A stretch of DNA of 64,000 nucleotides from NCBI GenBank assembly GCA_024233085.1, contig JACKQC010000003.1:248001-312000 (forward strand). The letters are read 5' to 3'. The notes beneath the pieces were generated by a model. It saw only the letters and a list, made by a program, of their open reading frames with translations. It ran no database searches and had not been told where the DNA came from. The translations under genes and the position numbers were made by a program. The DNA is from Akkermansiaceae bacterium. Lineage in GTDB: Bacteria; Verrucomicrobiota; Verrucomicrobiia; Verrucomicrobiales; DEV007. Shown piece after piece: positions 45,237 to 53,710 of the stretch (the first letter of the stretch is position 1; each line of letters starts with the position of its first letter).

Positions 45237-45950
45237 ATGCCGGATGATTCCACCATATCAAAAGAAAACGACCGCTTTGCCCTCCGGCATCTCGATCCCA
45301 GAGGGCCGTCTTTCATTTCCCGCCTGAAAGAAAAATCCACCCTCGCCGAAAAGGAGCACCTCGCCGGTCTCTTCGCAAAGAAACACCTTCTCGATCCGGA
45401 CCGGCCACTCTTCGTCGCTTCCGGAACCACGGCCTACATCATCGCCAAACATCTCCTTTCCACCATTCCCGGCACTCAGATCTGGACGAATTCCGCGCCG
45501 CTGCTTCACGCCTTCATCGAGCTGCAGGATTCGGGCCAACTCGCTCCGCATGTGAATCTCAGTGTCGTCAGAGGCGAGGTCAATCCCACCACGGGCATTG
45601 TCTCGGCTTCCCCGATCGGCCAACTGCCCACCCAGGCCCTGCTATACTCGCCTCACGGAATTACCGAGCGGGGGATCGTGGGCCGCCGGGACATCCCGGA
45701 AATCAAGGCCGTGATTGGCGCCCACCGGGAAATCATCATGCCGGTGACATGGGACAAATTTCTGCGTGACGCGCCGAGCGTCATCAAGCACCTCGGGCAT
45801 GCCGAAAAGGAAATTCACGCCGGCAAACGGCGCTACCTGATTCTCGTGCCGCCGCCGACTGCGCACCAATCCGCCGCCGACCCGCCGGAGGCCTGCGTTT
45901 CTCTGGTGAAACGCTTGAAAGAAGCGGGGTTTGAATTCGTCGGCGCCTGA
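45237..45950 (+). CDS. DeoR effector-domain-like (ISOCOT fold) protein without a DNA-binding domain
   Basis: The protein has 237 residues. Residues 55-125 match the ligand-binding half of DeoR repressors: LFVASGTTAYIIAKHL (compare the DeoR motif D.GTT..), IWTNSAPLLHAF and VVRGEVNPTTG. The first 50 residues contain no helix-turn-helix, so it is not a normal DeoR regulator. The ISOCOT fold binds phosphosugars or related small molecules. It is divergent from the TIR-like operon across a 207-bp gap with an 11-bp inverted repeat. It may sense a metabolite (possibly a NAD-derived sugar phosphate) for that locus; this is inference. Its neighbour downstream is a sulfatase, so a role in sugar metabolism is the alternative. 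Confidence 0.6.
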   Translation: MPDDSTISKENDRFALRHLDPRGPSFISRLKEKSTLAEKEHLAGLFAKKHLLDPDRPLFVASGTTAYIIAKHLLSTIPGTQIWTNSAPLLHAFIELQDSGQLAPHVNLSVVRGEVNPTTGIVSASPIGQLPTQALLYSPHGITERGIVGRRDIPEIKAVIGAHREIIMPVTWDKFLRDAPSVIKHLGHAEKEIHAGKRRYLILVPPPTAHQSAADPPEACVSLVKRLKEAGFEFVGA

Positions 45951-45988
45951 ACCAGCGTTGGCCACCCTACCGATCACACTCCACGATC

Positions 45989-47962
45989 ATGCGCTTCTCC
46001 CATCTTGTCCTCGCGCTTTTTCTCGCCGTCGCCGTCGCCGTTTCCGCGGGTCATTCCGCCGACCGCCCGAATGTCGTCCTCTTTCTCGTCGACGACATGG
46101 GGTGGATGGACAGCTCCGTTTACGGCTCGAAATATTACGAGACCCCGAACATGGAGCGCCTCGCGAAACAGTCGATGCGTTTCACCGACGCCTATGCCGT
46201 GCCGCTCTGCTCGCCCACCCGGGCGACGATCCTCACCGGCCAGTATTCCGCCCGGCATCGGATCACCAGCGCCTCGGGCCATCAGCCAGCGGCCCCGCCG
46301 GACGCCTCGCCCTACCCGGCCAAAGGCAAACCCCAGCAACGCTTCCTCTATGCCGCCAGCAAAAACTACCTCGACCCCGGCCTCGTCACTCTTGCCGAAG
46401 TGCTGCGCGACGCCGGTTATCGCACGGGTCATTTCGGGAAATGGCACCTCGGCCTCATGCCCGAGCATTGGCCGGAAACCCAGGGCTTCGAGACGACCTG
46501 GCACTGCGCGCCCGATCCCGGCCCGCCGAGTTATTTCTCCCCCTACGACGTCGCCGCCGAAGGCCGGCCCACCGGTCAGCACCACGTCGGCAACATCACC
46601 GACGGCCCCGATGGCGAATACATCACCGACCGGCTCACCGACGAGGCGCTGAAATTTATCGACGCCCACCGGGACGAGCCCTTTTTCCTCAACCTCTGGC
46701 AGTACGGCGTCCACGGTCCCTGGGGTCACAAAGAGGCCTACACCGCCGAATTCGCCAAAAAAACCGACCCGCGCGGGTTCCAGCGCAATCCCATCATGGC
46801 CTCCATGCTGAAAAGCGTCGACGAAAGCCTCGGTCGCGTGCTCGACAAGCTGGACTCGCTCGGGCTGACGGAAAACACGCTCTTCATCTTTTTCTCCGAC
46901 AACGGTGGCAACACCCACAGCAACACGCCCGACGACACCAAGCTCGCCAACATCAAGCCGGGCCATCCCAAATACGAATTCCTCAACGACTGGCGAAAAT
47001 GGGCCGGCCCCGAGCCGCCGACGAACAACGCCCCGCTCCGCGAGGGCAAAGGCCGCATCTACGAAGGCGGCCAGCGCGTGCCGCTGATGGTTCGCTGGCC
47101 GGGAAAAATCGCGCCCGACACCGCCAACGACACCGTCGTCGGGGCGATCGATCTCTACCCGACAGTCCTCGACGCTCTGGGCCTCGAAAAACCCGCCGGT
47201 CAGATCGTGGACGGCCTCTCGATCCTGCCCCTGCTCAGGCAAACCGGAGGACTCGACCGCAAGGCTTACTTCACCTGGTTCCCGCATCTCATCCCCGCCG
47301 TCTCGGTGCGCGCCGGCGACTGGAAACTCATCCGCCGCTTCGAACCCCATCCGAGCTACCCCGAGATCCGCGAACTTTACAACCTCAAGGACGACCTCGG
47401 CGAAACCCACAACCTCGCCGCGAAAATGCCCGACAAAGTGGTGGAACTCGACGCCCTCATCGACGGTTTCATCGCCGACACCGGTGCCCTCGCGCCGAAG
47501 CCGAATCCCGTTTTCAGCGAAACGACCGCCGCCGCGACCCGGGCGCCCGAATTCGGACTCGTGGCGAGAATGTGCGCGATGACGGTCGTCGACGGCGCCC
47601 TGCGGGTCGAGGTTGACGGTCGCGCGCCTTTTCTCGGCACCGCGCAGGTGAGGCACAGCGGCCCGATCGTCCTGAAGCTCCGCCTCAAAGCCCCCGCCGG
47701 CGGCGCGGCGAAGGTGCAGTGGAAAACGGCCGGCCAGGACGACTTCCCCCAACAGGGTCAGGTCGCCGAGTATACCCTGTTAAGTCAGCCGGGTTGGCAG
47801 GAGATCTCCGTCGAATTGCCCGTGGCCGGCGATCCGACCCAGCTCGTCCGGCTCTATTTTCCGCCCGGAAAATCGATCCTCGAGATCGAGTCGATCCGCT
47901 ACTTCGCGAAGGGAGCGGACCAGCCCTTCCGGGAGTGGAATTTCGGCGCGACCAAACCCTGA
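45989..47962 (+). CDS. Type I sulfatase 3 with C-terminal beta-domain, exported
   Basis: The 657-residue protein has a signal peptide (MRFSHLVLALFLAVAVAVSA), metal site VVLFLVDDMGWMDSSVYGS, formylglycine motif LCSPTRATILTGQYSAR, FGKWHLGLMPEHW and FFSDNGGN. After residue 510 a separate beta-rich domain follows (LRVEVDGRAPFL, WQEISVELPV), likely for binding carbohydrate. In that domain QQGQVAEYTLLSQ is encoded by palindromic repeat copy F in frame. It removes sulfate from polysaccharides outside the cytoplasm. It is the longest of the three sulfatases and differs clearly from the others in the loops, so substrates probably differ. Confidence 0.93.
   Translation: MRFSHLVLALFLAVAVAVSAGHSADRPNVVLFLVDDMGWMDSSVYGSKYYETPNMERLAKQSMRFTDAYAVPLCSPTRATILTGQYSARHRITSASGHQPAAPPDASPYPAKGKPQQRFLYAASKNYLDPGLVTLAEVLRDAGYRTGHFGKWHLGLMPEHWPETQGFETTWHCAPDPGPPSYFSPYDVAAEGRPTGQHHVGNITDGPDGEYITDRLTDEALKFIDAHRDEPFFLNLWQYGVHGPWGHKEAYTAEFAKKTDPRGFQRNPIMASMLKSVDESLGRVLDKLDSLGLTENTLFIFFSDNGGNTHSNTPDDTKLANIKPGHPKYEFLNDWRKWAGPEPPTNNAPLREGKGRIYEGGQRVPLMVRWPGKIAPDTANDTVVGAIDLYPTVLDALGLEKPAGQIVDGLSILPLLRQTGGLDRKAYFTWFPHLIPAVSVRAGDWKLIRRFEPHPSYPEIRELYNLKDDLGETHNLAAKMPDKVVELDALIDGFIADTGALAPKPNPVFSETTAAATRAPEFGLVARMCAMTVVDGALRVEVDGRAPFLGTAQVRHSGPIVLKLRLKAPAGGAAKVQWKTAGQDDFPQQGQVAEYTLLSQPGWQEISVELPVAGDPTQLVRLYFPPGKSILEIESIRYFAKGADQPFREWNFGATKP
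47747..47786. repeat. Palindromic repeat copy F (two units), inside sulfatase 3
   Basis: CCCAACAGGGTCAGGTC and GTATACCCTGTTAAGTC face each other with a short spacer, translated in frame within the C-terminal beta-domain of the sulfatase. Confidence 0.8.
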
Positions 47963-47982
47963 CGGAACTTTTCGCCGACTAA

Positions 47983-48417
47983 CTAATTGTATGAGACAAT
48001 TTCAAAGCCGCCCAGCGCGCCGTAGTCCCGGGCGTTGTTGGTGACGATCCGGTCCACTCCCGCGTTTCGAAACGTGGCGGCAAGCTGGGTGTCGAGGAGC
48101 CGCTTTCGGCCCGGTTGATGGCGGCGAAGCCAGTCGAAGAAATCGGAAACCGTCCGCCCGTTCGGAAAAACGCGGATCACTTCCTCCGCCTCCCACCATG
48201 TCTCCGCGCGAACGATCGCGTCGGGCATCGTGAGCGGTTGCGGCATCCGCCGCGCATCGGTGACGACATGGACGAACTCGGCGAGGGTCTGCGGCGCCAG
48301 CGCAAAATCGTGCCCGGCATCGAGCAGACTCCGGATCAGCGCGTCCGCCCGAGGGTGAAACGGATGATTCGAAATCTCGGCCGCGACCAGAAAATCGGTG
48401 TCAATCCCGTGAGTCAT
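47983..48417 (-). CDS. PIN-domain ribonuclease toxin (VapC-like)
   Basis: From ATG 48417 the protein has 144 residues. The PIN acidic residues are visible: Asp6/Asp8 in GIDTDFLVAAE, Glu in TLAEFVHVV, Asp in LLDTQLAATF and Asn/Asp in IVTNNARDYGAL. VapC toxins cleave tRNA or rRNA when released from antitoxin. The start overlaps the end of a small antitoxin-like frame (48401-48541) by 17 bp. Length is typical. Confidence 0.88.
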   Translation of the reverse strand: MTHGIDTDFLVAAEISNHPFHPRADALIRSLLDAGHDFALAPQTLAEFVHVVTDARRMPQPLTMPDAIVRAETWWEAEEVIRVFPNGRTVSDFFDWLRRHQPGRKRLLDTQLAATFRNAGVDRIVTNNARDYGALGGFEIVSYN

Positions 48418-48541
48418 CGAGCATTTCTCCCAGGAGATCGTCGGTTGCCGAAAGCGGCTCGATTTTCCCGCCGACACTCGCGGGCCGGCGGTCGCGGAGG
48501 CTCGTGCGGCGCGCCAGGTGTGTCTCCCGGTATTCCTCCAT
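48401..48541 (-). CDS. VapB-like antitoxin, apparently shortened at the N terminus
   Basis: The 46-residue frame starts at ATG 48541: MEEYRETHLARRTSLRDRRP, with a C terminus ending in DDLLGEMLDDSRD, as in antitoxins that wrap their PIN toxin. Just upstream in the same frame RRASELIREA reads like the second helix of a ribbon-helix-helix domain. The frame then hits the stop of the preceding gene (48596-48598), so the DNA-binding beta-strand is absent. A TTG start would add about six residues. It overlaps vapC by 17 bp, the usual antitoxin-toxin overlap. It could still neutralise the toxin but not repress in the normal way. Confidence 0.55.
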   Translation of the reverse strand: MEEYRETHLARRTSLRDRRPASVGGKIEPLSATDDLLGEMLDDSRD

Positions 48542-48595
48542 GGCCTCGCGAATCAACTCGGATGCCCGCCGCCACGTTTGCCGGGACGGGTTTCC

Positions 48596-49495
48596 TCACG
48601 GGTTTTCCACCTTCCGCGACAAAACCCGCCATCCGTCCCCCTCGGGGAGCCATTCCAGCCGGACGGTGTGATCCTTCAAATCGGTGCCTTCCTCGACGCC
48701 GAAGAAGACTTCGATCTCGATGCCACTCTCGGTCCAGCCGATGAACTCGGTGAAAAATCCACCCGGCCACGAAATCTTCTCCTCCGGAACGCCCAGCGGT
48801 TTCAGGAAATCTCCGGGTGCCATCCTACGGAGACCCTTTCCGTGCCGCCATACCCAGAGGGTGCTCGCCTTTCGGTGAAGCAGCATTTCGAAGACGCAGA
48901 GTTCCGCCTTCGGGTGCCAGTTCACGGACTCCGCGAGCGCGCCGTTCCCCCAGGCGGAAGTCAGCCAACCGGGCTCGTTTTCGTCCCAGCCAAGCAGTTC
49001 CTCGCTACCGTTCGTCGTGTCGATGAGACAGGGCAGACCCCGCCGCTCGTAAACGACCCATCGGCCGTTGGCGCTCCGAGCGAACATGTCGCCGTCGTAT
49101 TTCCGGCTGAGCAATCCGATCGCGCGGTGGACCATGTTCTTTTCGTCGTCGCGTTCGCTGTCCCGATTTTTCGCGAGCGCGGCGACGAAGACTTCGACGC
49201 GATCCCGCGAAATCTGCCACCAGCGGCTCCCGATCGCGCGCGCCGCGAGCCGGCGGATGGAGTTTCCCTCATCGCTCAGCAAGGGGAGCATCGCCTCGGG
49301 CAGCCGCGGATCGAGCGACACCTGGAGCGCCCGCAGCGCCTCGATGCGCACGTCCATGTCGGCGTCCTTCAGCAGCGAGAGCTGTTCGTCGACGCTCGTT
49401 TCCGCCTCGACCTGAGCCATCATCCGGATCGTCGCGAAAGGGGACAGAAAGATCGCGACAGCCACGAAAACACCCCAACGGTCCCTGGATTTCAT
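48596..49495 (-). CDS. Exported HEAT-repeat-containing protein of unknown function
   Basis: The 299-residue protein has an N-terminal hydrophobic signal-like segment (WGVFVAVAIFLSPFATI). Residues 35-110 are HEAT-like helices (LLKDADMDVRIEALRALQ, LLSDEGNSIRRLAARAIG). The second half is beta-rich with Trp-rich strands (ARSANGRWVVYERRGLPCL, WHPKAELCVFEML) like a partial WD/propeller-like region. It may bind protein in the periplasm. The stop codon lies directly at the start of the shortened antitoxin frame. Confidence 0.6.
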   Translation of the reverse strand: MKSRDRWGVFVAVAIFLSPFATIRMMAQVEAETSVDEQLSLLKDADMDVRIEALRALQVSLDPRLPEAMLPLLSDEGNSIRRLAARAIGSRWWQISRDRVEVFVAALAKNRDSERDDEKNMVHRAIGLLSRKYDGDMFARSANGRWVVYERRGLPCLIDTTNGSEELLGWDENEPGWLTSAWGNGALAESVNWHPKAELCVFEMLLHRKASTLWVWRHGKGLRRMAPGDFLKPLGVPEEKISWPGGFFTEFIGWTESGIEIEVFFGVEEGTDLKDHTVRLEWLPEGDGWRVLSRKVENP

Positions 49496-49527
49496 GACCG
49501 CATTCTAGCCCGCCGCGCCGGCGGTCG

Positions 49528-50799
49528 TCACCGGGAATCTTCGGCGCCCGAGCGATCGATTCGGCGCCAGCGCTCCAGCAGTTCCCGGGCGTTTCCGTCA
49601 CGGTTGTCGCCCCGCGTTTCCAGCAGCCATCGCGCCGCTTCGACGACCGGGACATCGGGGAAGAATCCGTCCCGGGCGAAGTGGACGAACTTCATCAGCA
49701 GAAAGGCGTTGAACCAGCGGAAGAAACGGGCGCGAAACGCCGCCGCGTCCGTCGTGTTGGCCCGGATTTCCTCCAATCGGCCGGCAAAGTCCTGTTTTTC
49801 GAGAAAAACCCGCACCGGTTCGGGCGACCCGGCGAGCAGGGTGGGAAGGTCCGTGTCTTTCGCCGTCCGAAAATCGTCGACCCGCTCGAAAAGCGTCCGA
49901 AGCGCGCGAAAGCTGTCCGGCGCGTGGGTATTCGGCGCTTCGCCCTCCGGAGCGGCGAGCCGATCCGCCACCGCCCGGCCGGTGCCGAAGGGAACCCGGT
50001 GCGACACACGCGGCGACGGGATGACCCGCGTCGTGTTGAGGTCCACGACCCGGCCGAGCGGGGTGAACTTGTGAAGAAAATAAAAATCCTCGCCCGCCTG
50101 GCGTTTGTTCATGCCATTCTGCGCTTGGTAGGCGTCGGCGCGCACCGCCATCGAGGAGCCGATCGTCTGCGTGGCGAAGGGAAAGCCGGCCCATTTCTGC
50201 GCATTGACGTAAACCCGCAGGTGCAGCTCGTAGTGGGCGATCGCGTCGTAAACGGCGGGCGAAAATTCGTCGCCCTCGAGCGGATGTTCGAAATAGACGC
50301 TGCCCGCCTGGCAGCTTTCGTCCCGGCGAAAGAGCGCCTCGACTTCCGCGAGGTAGTTCGGGTCGCACCGGCTGTCGGCGTCGAAGCAGGCGATCGCCCC
50401 GCGCGGCTGTCCCGCCGCTTCGAGACGGCGGCAGGCCTCGTCCATAGCGATCTTGCGCGCGAGGCCGACTCCGGCGTGTTTGCGCGGCAGGCCGTGGGCT
50501 TCGAGCAGATAAAAACGCCGCCTTTCGGTGCTGTTTTTCGCCGCCCACTCGCGGGCGGCCGCGGCGTCGGCGGCGTTGCGGGAGACGATCGCCGGCGGAT
50601 CAGTTTCGCTGGTGTTGACGACAACGATGATCTCGGCCGGCGCCGCGGTGGTGTCGCAGTCGCGCAACGACATGAGCGAACGGATCAGCGATTCGCCCTC
50701 GTTCTTCGCCGGAAGGGTCACCACCAGGCCGAGCCCGGTCGGCGGCGGCTCCGCGATCAAAGGGCCGAAGAGCGTCCGCTCCCGAAGGTAGCGCGTCAT
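49528..50799 (-). CDS. Family 2 glycosyltransferase
   Basis: The 423-residue GT-A-fold protein has LVVTLPAKNEGESLIRSL at the N terminus and the metal-binding ACFDADSRCDPNYL (DxD). The acceptor-side region contains GEDFYFLHKF (compare the ED motif). It lacks membrane helices. It probably transfers a sugar from a nucleotide donor onto a cell-surface glycan or small acceptor. It is translationally coupled to the upstream SDR gene by an ATGA overlap. Confidence 0.83.
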   Translation of the reverse strand: MTRYLRERTLFGPLIAEPPPTGLGLVVTLPAKNEGESLIRSLMSLRDCDTTAAPAEIIVVVNTSETDPPAIVSRNAADAAAAREWAAKNSTERRRFYLLEAHGLPRKHAGVGLARKIAMDEACRRLEAAGQPRGAIACFDADSRCDPNYLAEVEALFRRDESCQAGSVYFEHPLEGDEFSPAVYDAIAHYELHLRVYVNAQKWAGFPFATQTIGSSMAVRADAYQAQNGMNKRQAGEDFYFLHKFTPLGRVVDLNTTRVIPSPRVSHRVPFGTGRAVADRLAAPEGEAPNTHAPDSFRALRTLFERVDDFRTAKDTDLPTLLAGSPEPVRVFLEKQDFAGRLEEIRANTTDAAAFRARFFRWFNAFLLMKFVHFARDGFFPDVPVVEAARWLLETRGDNRDGNARELLERWRRIDRSGAEDSR

Positions 50800-51512
50800 G
50801 GCGCCGTGAGGGCTTTGCCGTTGTCCTTCACGCCGAGCGCCTCGAGAAAGGGGACCGCCCGCCGCGCCCAGTCGTCAGCGTCGCCATAGGCGCCCGCGCT
50901 TTCGCCGAAACAACTCCGCAGCATGTCGGTGTCGATGATGCCGGGATTCAGCGCCACGGCGGCGAGCCCGCGCGGCAGTTCCTGGGCCAGCGCGGCCGTC
51001 AGGCCTTCGACGCCCCACTTCGTCGCGCAATACGGCGCCACCTCCGGCGAGGTGGACCGGCCCCAGCCGGAGGAGAGATTCACGATCACGCCCGAGCCGC
51101 GCGCGATCATGGGCGGAACGAAATGCCGGATCGCGTTCGCGACGCCCTTCAGGTTCACGTCGATGACGGCGTCGAATTCCGCCGCCGGCACCTCCCAGAG
51201 GGGAGCGTTCGGATTGATCAGGGCGGCGTTGTTCAGCAGCAGACCGGGCGCGCCGAGCCGCTCCACCGCCTCGCGCGCGAAGTCCGCCATCGCGCGATCG
51301 TCCCGCACATCCGCGACCGCGAAAAAATGGCCGGCCGCGCCGTGGCGCTCGTTCAACTCCGCCACCGCCGTCTCCGATCGCGCGCAGCCGGCCACCCGCG
51401 CCCCGCGCGCGATGAAAGACTCGGCCGCCGCGCGTCCCAGCCCGCGCGAGCAACCCGTGATCGCCACCGTCCTGGCGGTTGTTGTGGGGGTCGTCGTTTT
51501 CATCGTCGCCAT
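50796..51512 (-). CDS. Short-chain dehydrogenase/reductase
   Basis: The 238-residue Rossmann protein has AITGCSRGLGRAAAESFIARG (TGxxxGxG), LLLNNAALINPNA (NNAG-like), IVNLSSGWGRS and YCATKWGVEGL (catalytic Tyr and Lys). It is a classical NAD(P)-dependent oxidoreductase with unknown substrate. Its stop overlaps the start of the glycosyltransferase, so the two act in one operon. Confidence 0.88.
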   Translation of the reverse strand: MATMKTTTPTTTARTVAITGCSRGLGRAAAESFIARGARVAGCARSETAVAELNERHGAAGHFFAVADVRDDRAMADFAREAVERLGAPGLLLNNAALINPNAPLWEVPAAEFDAVIDVNLKGVANAIRHFVPPMIARGSGVIVNLSSGWGRSTSPEVAPYCATKWGVEGLTAALAQELPRGLAAVALNPGIIDTDMLRSCFGESAGAYGDADDWARRAVPFLEALGVKDNGKALTAP

Positions 51513-51604
51513 GGTGGAAGCGCTCGCCTTTTCGTGAAAGGAAAACTTCGTGTCCGCGTCCCATTTTGACCCCGACCAGCGAAACCTCCCACCCAGCGCC
51601 CCTC

Positions 51605-52792
51605 ATGTCCGCCGCTTTACTCGACCCCGAAATCGTTCTAAATCCAGAAATGCGCGAGTTTCCGGAATTCAGTCTCACGCGTCTCCTCGGCACGGTCTTC
51701 GAGCCGACGGAGGGGTGTCGCATCTGTCTGCTGATCGATCTGGAGGACCTCGGTCTGATGAAGGACTACGCCTTTCTCGAAGCCAAGGGACATGAGGTGC
51801 AGAAAAAGGCGTTCACCGAATTTCATCTCGGCCTGAAAGACGGCGGCCTCGAGGCCCTCGGCATGACGGGCGGCGAAATGTTCGCCTACCCGATGACTTA
51901 TGGCTCCAATCTCGACCTCCGCGACGAGTGTGTCGACGCTCTGGGCCACACGTTGAGCCTGGACCGCGACATTTTCCCGAATTACGACATCATTCTCTGT
52001 CTTTCCACCTGGTCGGCCACGGCGCCGCTCACGGCGAAATGCCGGGAATTCGGCTTCCGGGGGGCCACCATGCACGGCGTCAACGACATCATTCTAAGTT
52101 CCGGTCTCGCCGTGGACTACAACGAGGTCAGCGCCGACGCCGAAAAGATTCGACTCGCCCTGACCGGCGCCGACGAGATCGAAATCGATTTCACGCTCGA
52201 GGACGGCCGGGTGCTGACCGCCTGGCTCGGCCTCGACGGGCAGGAAGCCCAGAAATCGCACGGCCTCTGCAAGGGCAAATCCCCCGATGTCGCCAATCTG
52301 CCCGCCGGCGAAGTCTATTTCGTCCCCGTCGACGCGCGTGGCCAGTTCCCGATGAAATACGCCGACGGAACGCTCGGCATCCTCGATGTCGAAAACCGCG
52401 CCATCGTCCGCTCGACCCTCATCGCGGGCGACCCGGCCACTATCGACGACCACAACGCCCGCCTCGCCGACGATCCCATGACCGGCACGCTCGGCGAACT
52501 CGGTTTCGGCACCCAGGTGCTTCCCGTGTCCGGCGCGGACATTCAGGACGAAAAAATCCTCGGCACCTGTCACATGGCCACCGGGCGGGACGATCATCTC
52601 GGCGGCGACATCGTGCCGGACATGTTCAAAAAACACGAAAACTCGACCCACGACGACATCCTCTTCGCCCCGCACAAGACCCCGAACTTCGACATCTCCC
52701 AGGTGCGGATGAAACGCGGCGACCAGCGCGAGATTCTCATCGAGCACTTCCAGCCCTCGCCGTTTGTGCTCGCGGCTTTGCGGGGCGAGTGA
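51605..52792 (+). CDS. M29-family aminopeptidase-like metallopeptidase
   Basis: The 395-residue protein shows the C-terminal features of the aminopeptidase T/PepS (M29) family: GTLGELGFGTQVLPVSGADI (metal-ligand Glu in the GELGFGT motif), EKILGTCHMATGRDDHLGGD (His and Asp) and HDDILF. The N-terminal half (GEMFAYPMTYGSNLDL, LCLSTWSATAPLTAK) resembles archaeal and deep-branching bacterial versions. It likely trims N-terminal residues from peptides in the cytoplasm, using two metals. The start is ATG 51605. It diverges from the SDR-glycosyltransferase operon. Confidence 0.8.
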   Translation: MSAALLDPEIVLNPEMREFPEFSLTRLLGTVFEPTEGCRICLLIDLEDLGLMKDYAFLEAKGHEVQKKAFTEFHLGLKDGGLEALGMTGGEMFAYPMTYGSNLDLRDECVDALGHTLSLDRDIFPNYDIILCLSTWSATAPLTAKCREFGFRGATMHGVNDIILSSGLAVDYNEVSADAEKIRLALTGADEIEIDFTLEDGRVLTAWLGLDGQEAQKSHGLCKGKSPDVANLPAGEVYFVPVDARGQFPMKYADGTLGILDVENRAIVRSTLIAGDPATIDDHNARLADDPMTGTLGELGFGTQVLPVSGADIQDEKILGTCHMATGRDDHLGGDIVPDMFKKHENSTHDDILFAPHKTPNFDISQVRMKRGDQREILIEHFQPSPFVLAALRGE

Positions 52793-52951
52793 GGCGATCG
52801 GTGGCATGGGCTTCCAGCCCATGATTTCGCGGGTCGGGCGCACACGCCAAATCGCTATTTCCGTTCGTCAGAGTGCTGGAGCGCGTTCGTTTCGAAATCG
52901 AATCCGACTTCCCCGCGATTCATCGGCAAGGTGCCGAAGCCACGTTCTCGC

Positions 52952-53704
52952 ATGAACCCCTACGAACAGGATCGCCTCCTCGATACCTACCTGCTTTTCC
53001 ACTACGGCAGCCGCGGGGAAATCCTCGCCGGCTCGGCTCTGGAAGCCGCCGGCGCGGCGTTCGCCGACGAATTTTTCCGATTCCCGGTGGCCACGGTCGC
53101 CGAAATGTTCGATCCGGCCGGGGCGCCCTTCGAACGCGCGCTGGATATCGGCTGCGCGGTCGGTCGGTCTGCCTTCGAACTGTCGAAACAGACGCGTGAG
53201 GTCATCGGCATCGATTTTTCCCGCGCCTTCATCGGAGCGGCCCAAAGGCTGGCCCGCGGCGAAATTCTCCGCTACCGCCGCTGCTCGGAAGCGCACCTCG
53301 GCGACGACGAACTCGCGGCCTCCGCGCCCGCCGACAGCCAGCCGGACCGCGTCGCGTTCGAAACCGGCGACGCCATGGACTTGCGACCCGATCTCGGGGT
53401 CTTCGATCTGGTTCATGCCGCGAACCTGCTCTGCCGCCTGCCCGAGCCGCGTCGTTTCCTCAATCGTCTGCCGGCTTTGGTGAAGCCGGGCGGGCAGCTC
53501 GTGTTCGCCACTCCGGCGACGTGGCTCGATGAATTCACTCCGCCGGAAAACCAGCCCGGCGGGTTGACCCTCGATTTTCTGCGCGAGACGCTCGACGCGT
53601 CCTTCGCGCTTCGCCGGGTGACCGAACTCCCCTTTCTCATCCGCGAACACGCGCGAAAATTCCAGGTCAGCACCTCGCAGGCGAGCGTCTGGGTGCGGCG
53701 TTGA
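52952..53704 (+). CDS. Putative 4-mercaptohistidine N1-methyltransferase (OvoA C-terminal-like)
   Basis: The 250-residue protein starts at ATG 52952 (MNPYEQDRLLDTYLLFHYGS), the typical beginning of the methyltransferase half of OvoA. Motif I is ALDIGCAVGRSAFELSKQ; AANLLCRLPEPRRFLNRLP and PFLIREHARKFQ are strongly conserved in this family. It would methylate 5-thiohistidine to ovothiol with SAM. In many OvoA proteins the same domain is fused to the iron-dependent sulfoxide synthase; here it stands alone and no synthase is in the window. Substrate is inferred from the family. Confidence 0.8.
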   Translation: MNPYEQDRLLDTYLLFHYGSRGEILAGSALEAAGAAFADEFFRFPVATVAEMFDPAGAPFERALDIGCAVGRSAFELSKQTREVIGIDFSRAFIGAAQRLARGEILRYRRCSEAHLGDDELAASAPADSQPDRVAFETGDAMDLRPDLGVFDLVHAANLLCRLPEPRRFLNRLPALVKPGGQLVFATPATWLDEFTPPENQPGGLTLDFLRETLDASFALRRVTELPFLIREHARKFQVSTSQASVWVRR

Positions 53705-53710
53705 CGGGCC

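Noticed and set aside
45237..45950. Calling the ISOCOT protein a DeoR-family repressor
   Set aside because: The N terminus has no helix-turn-helix; only the effector half of DeoR is present.
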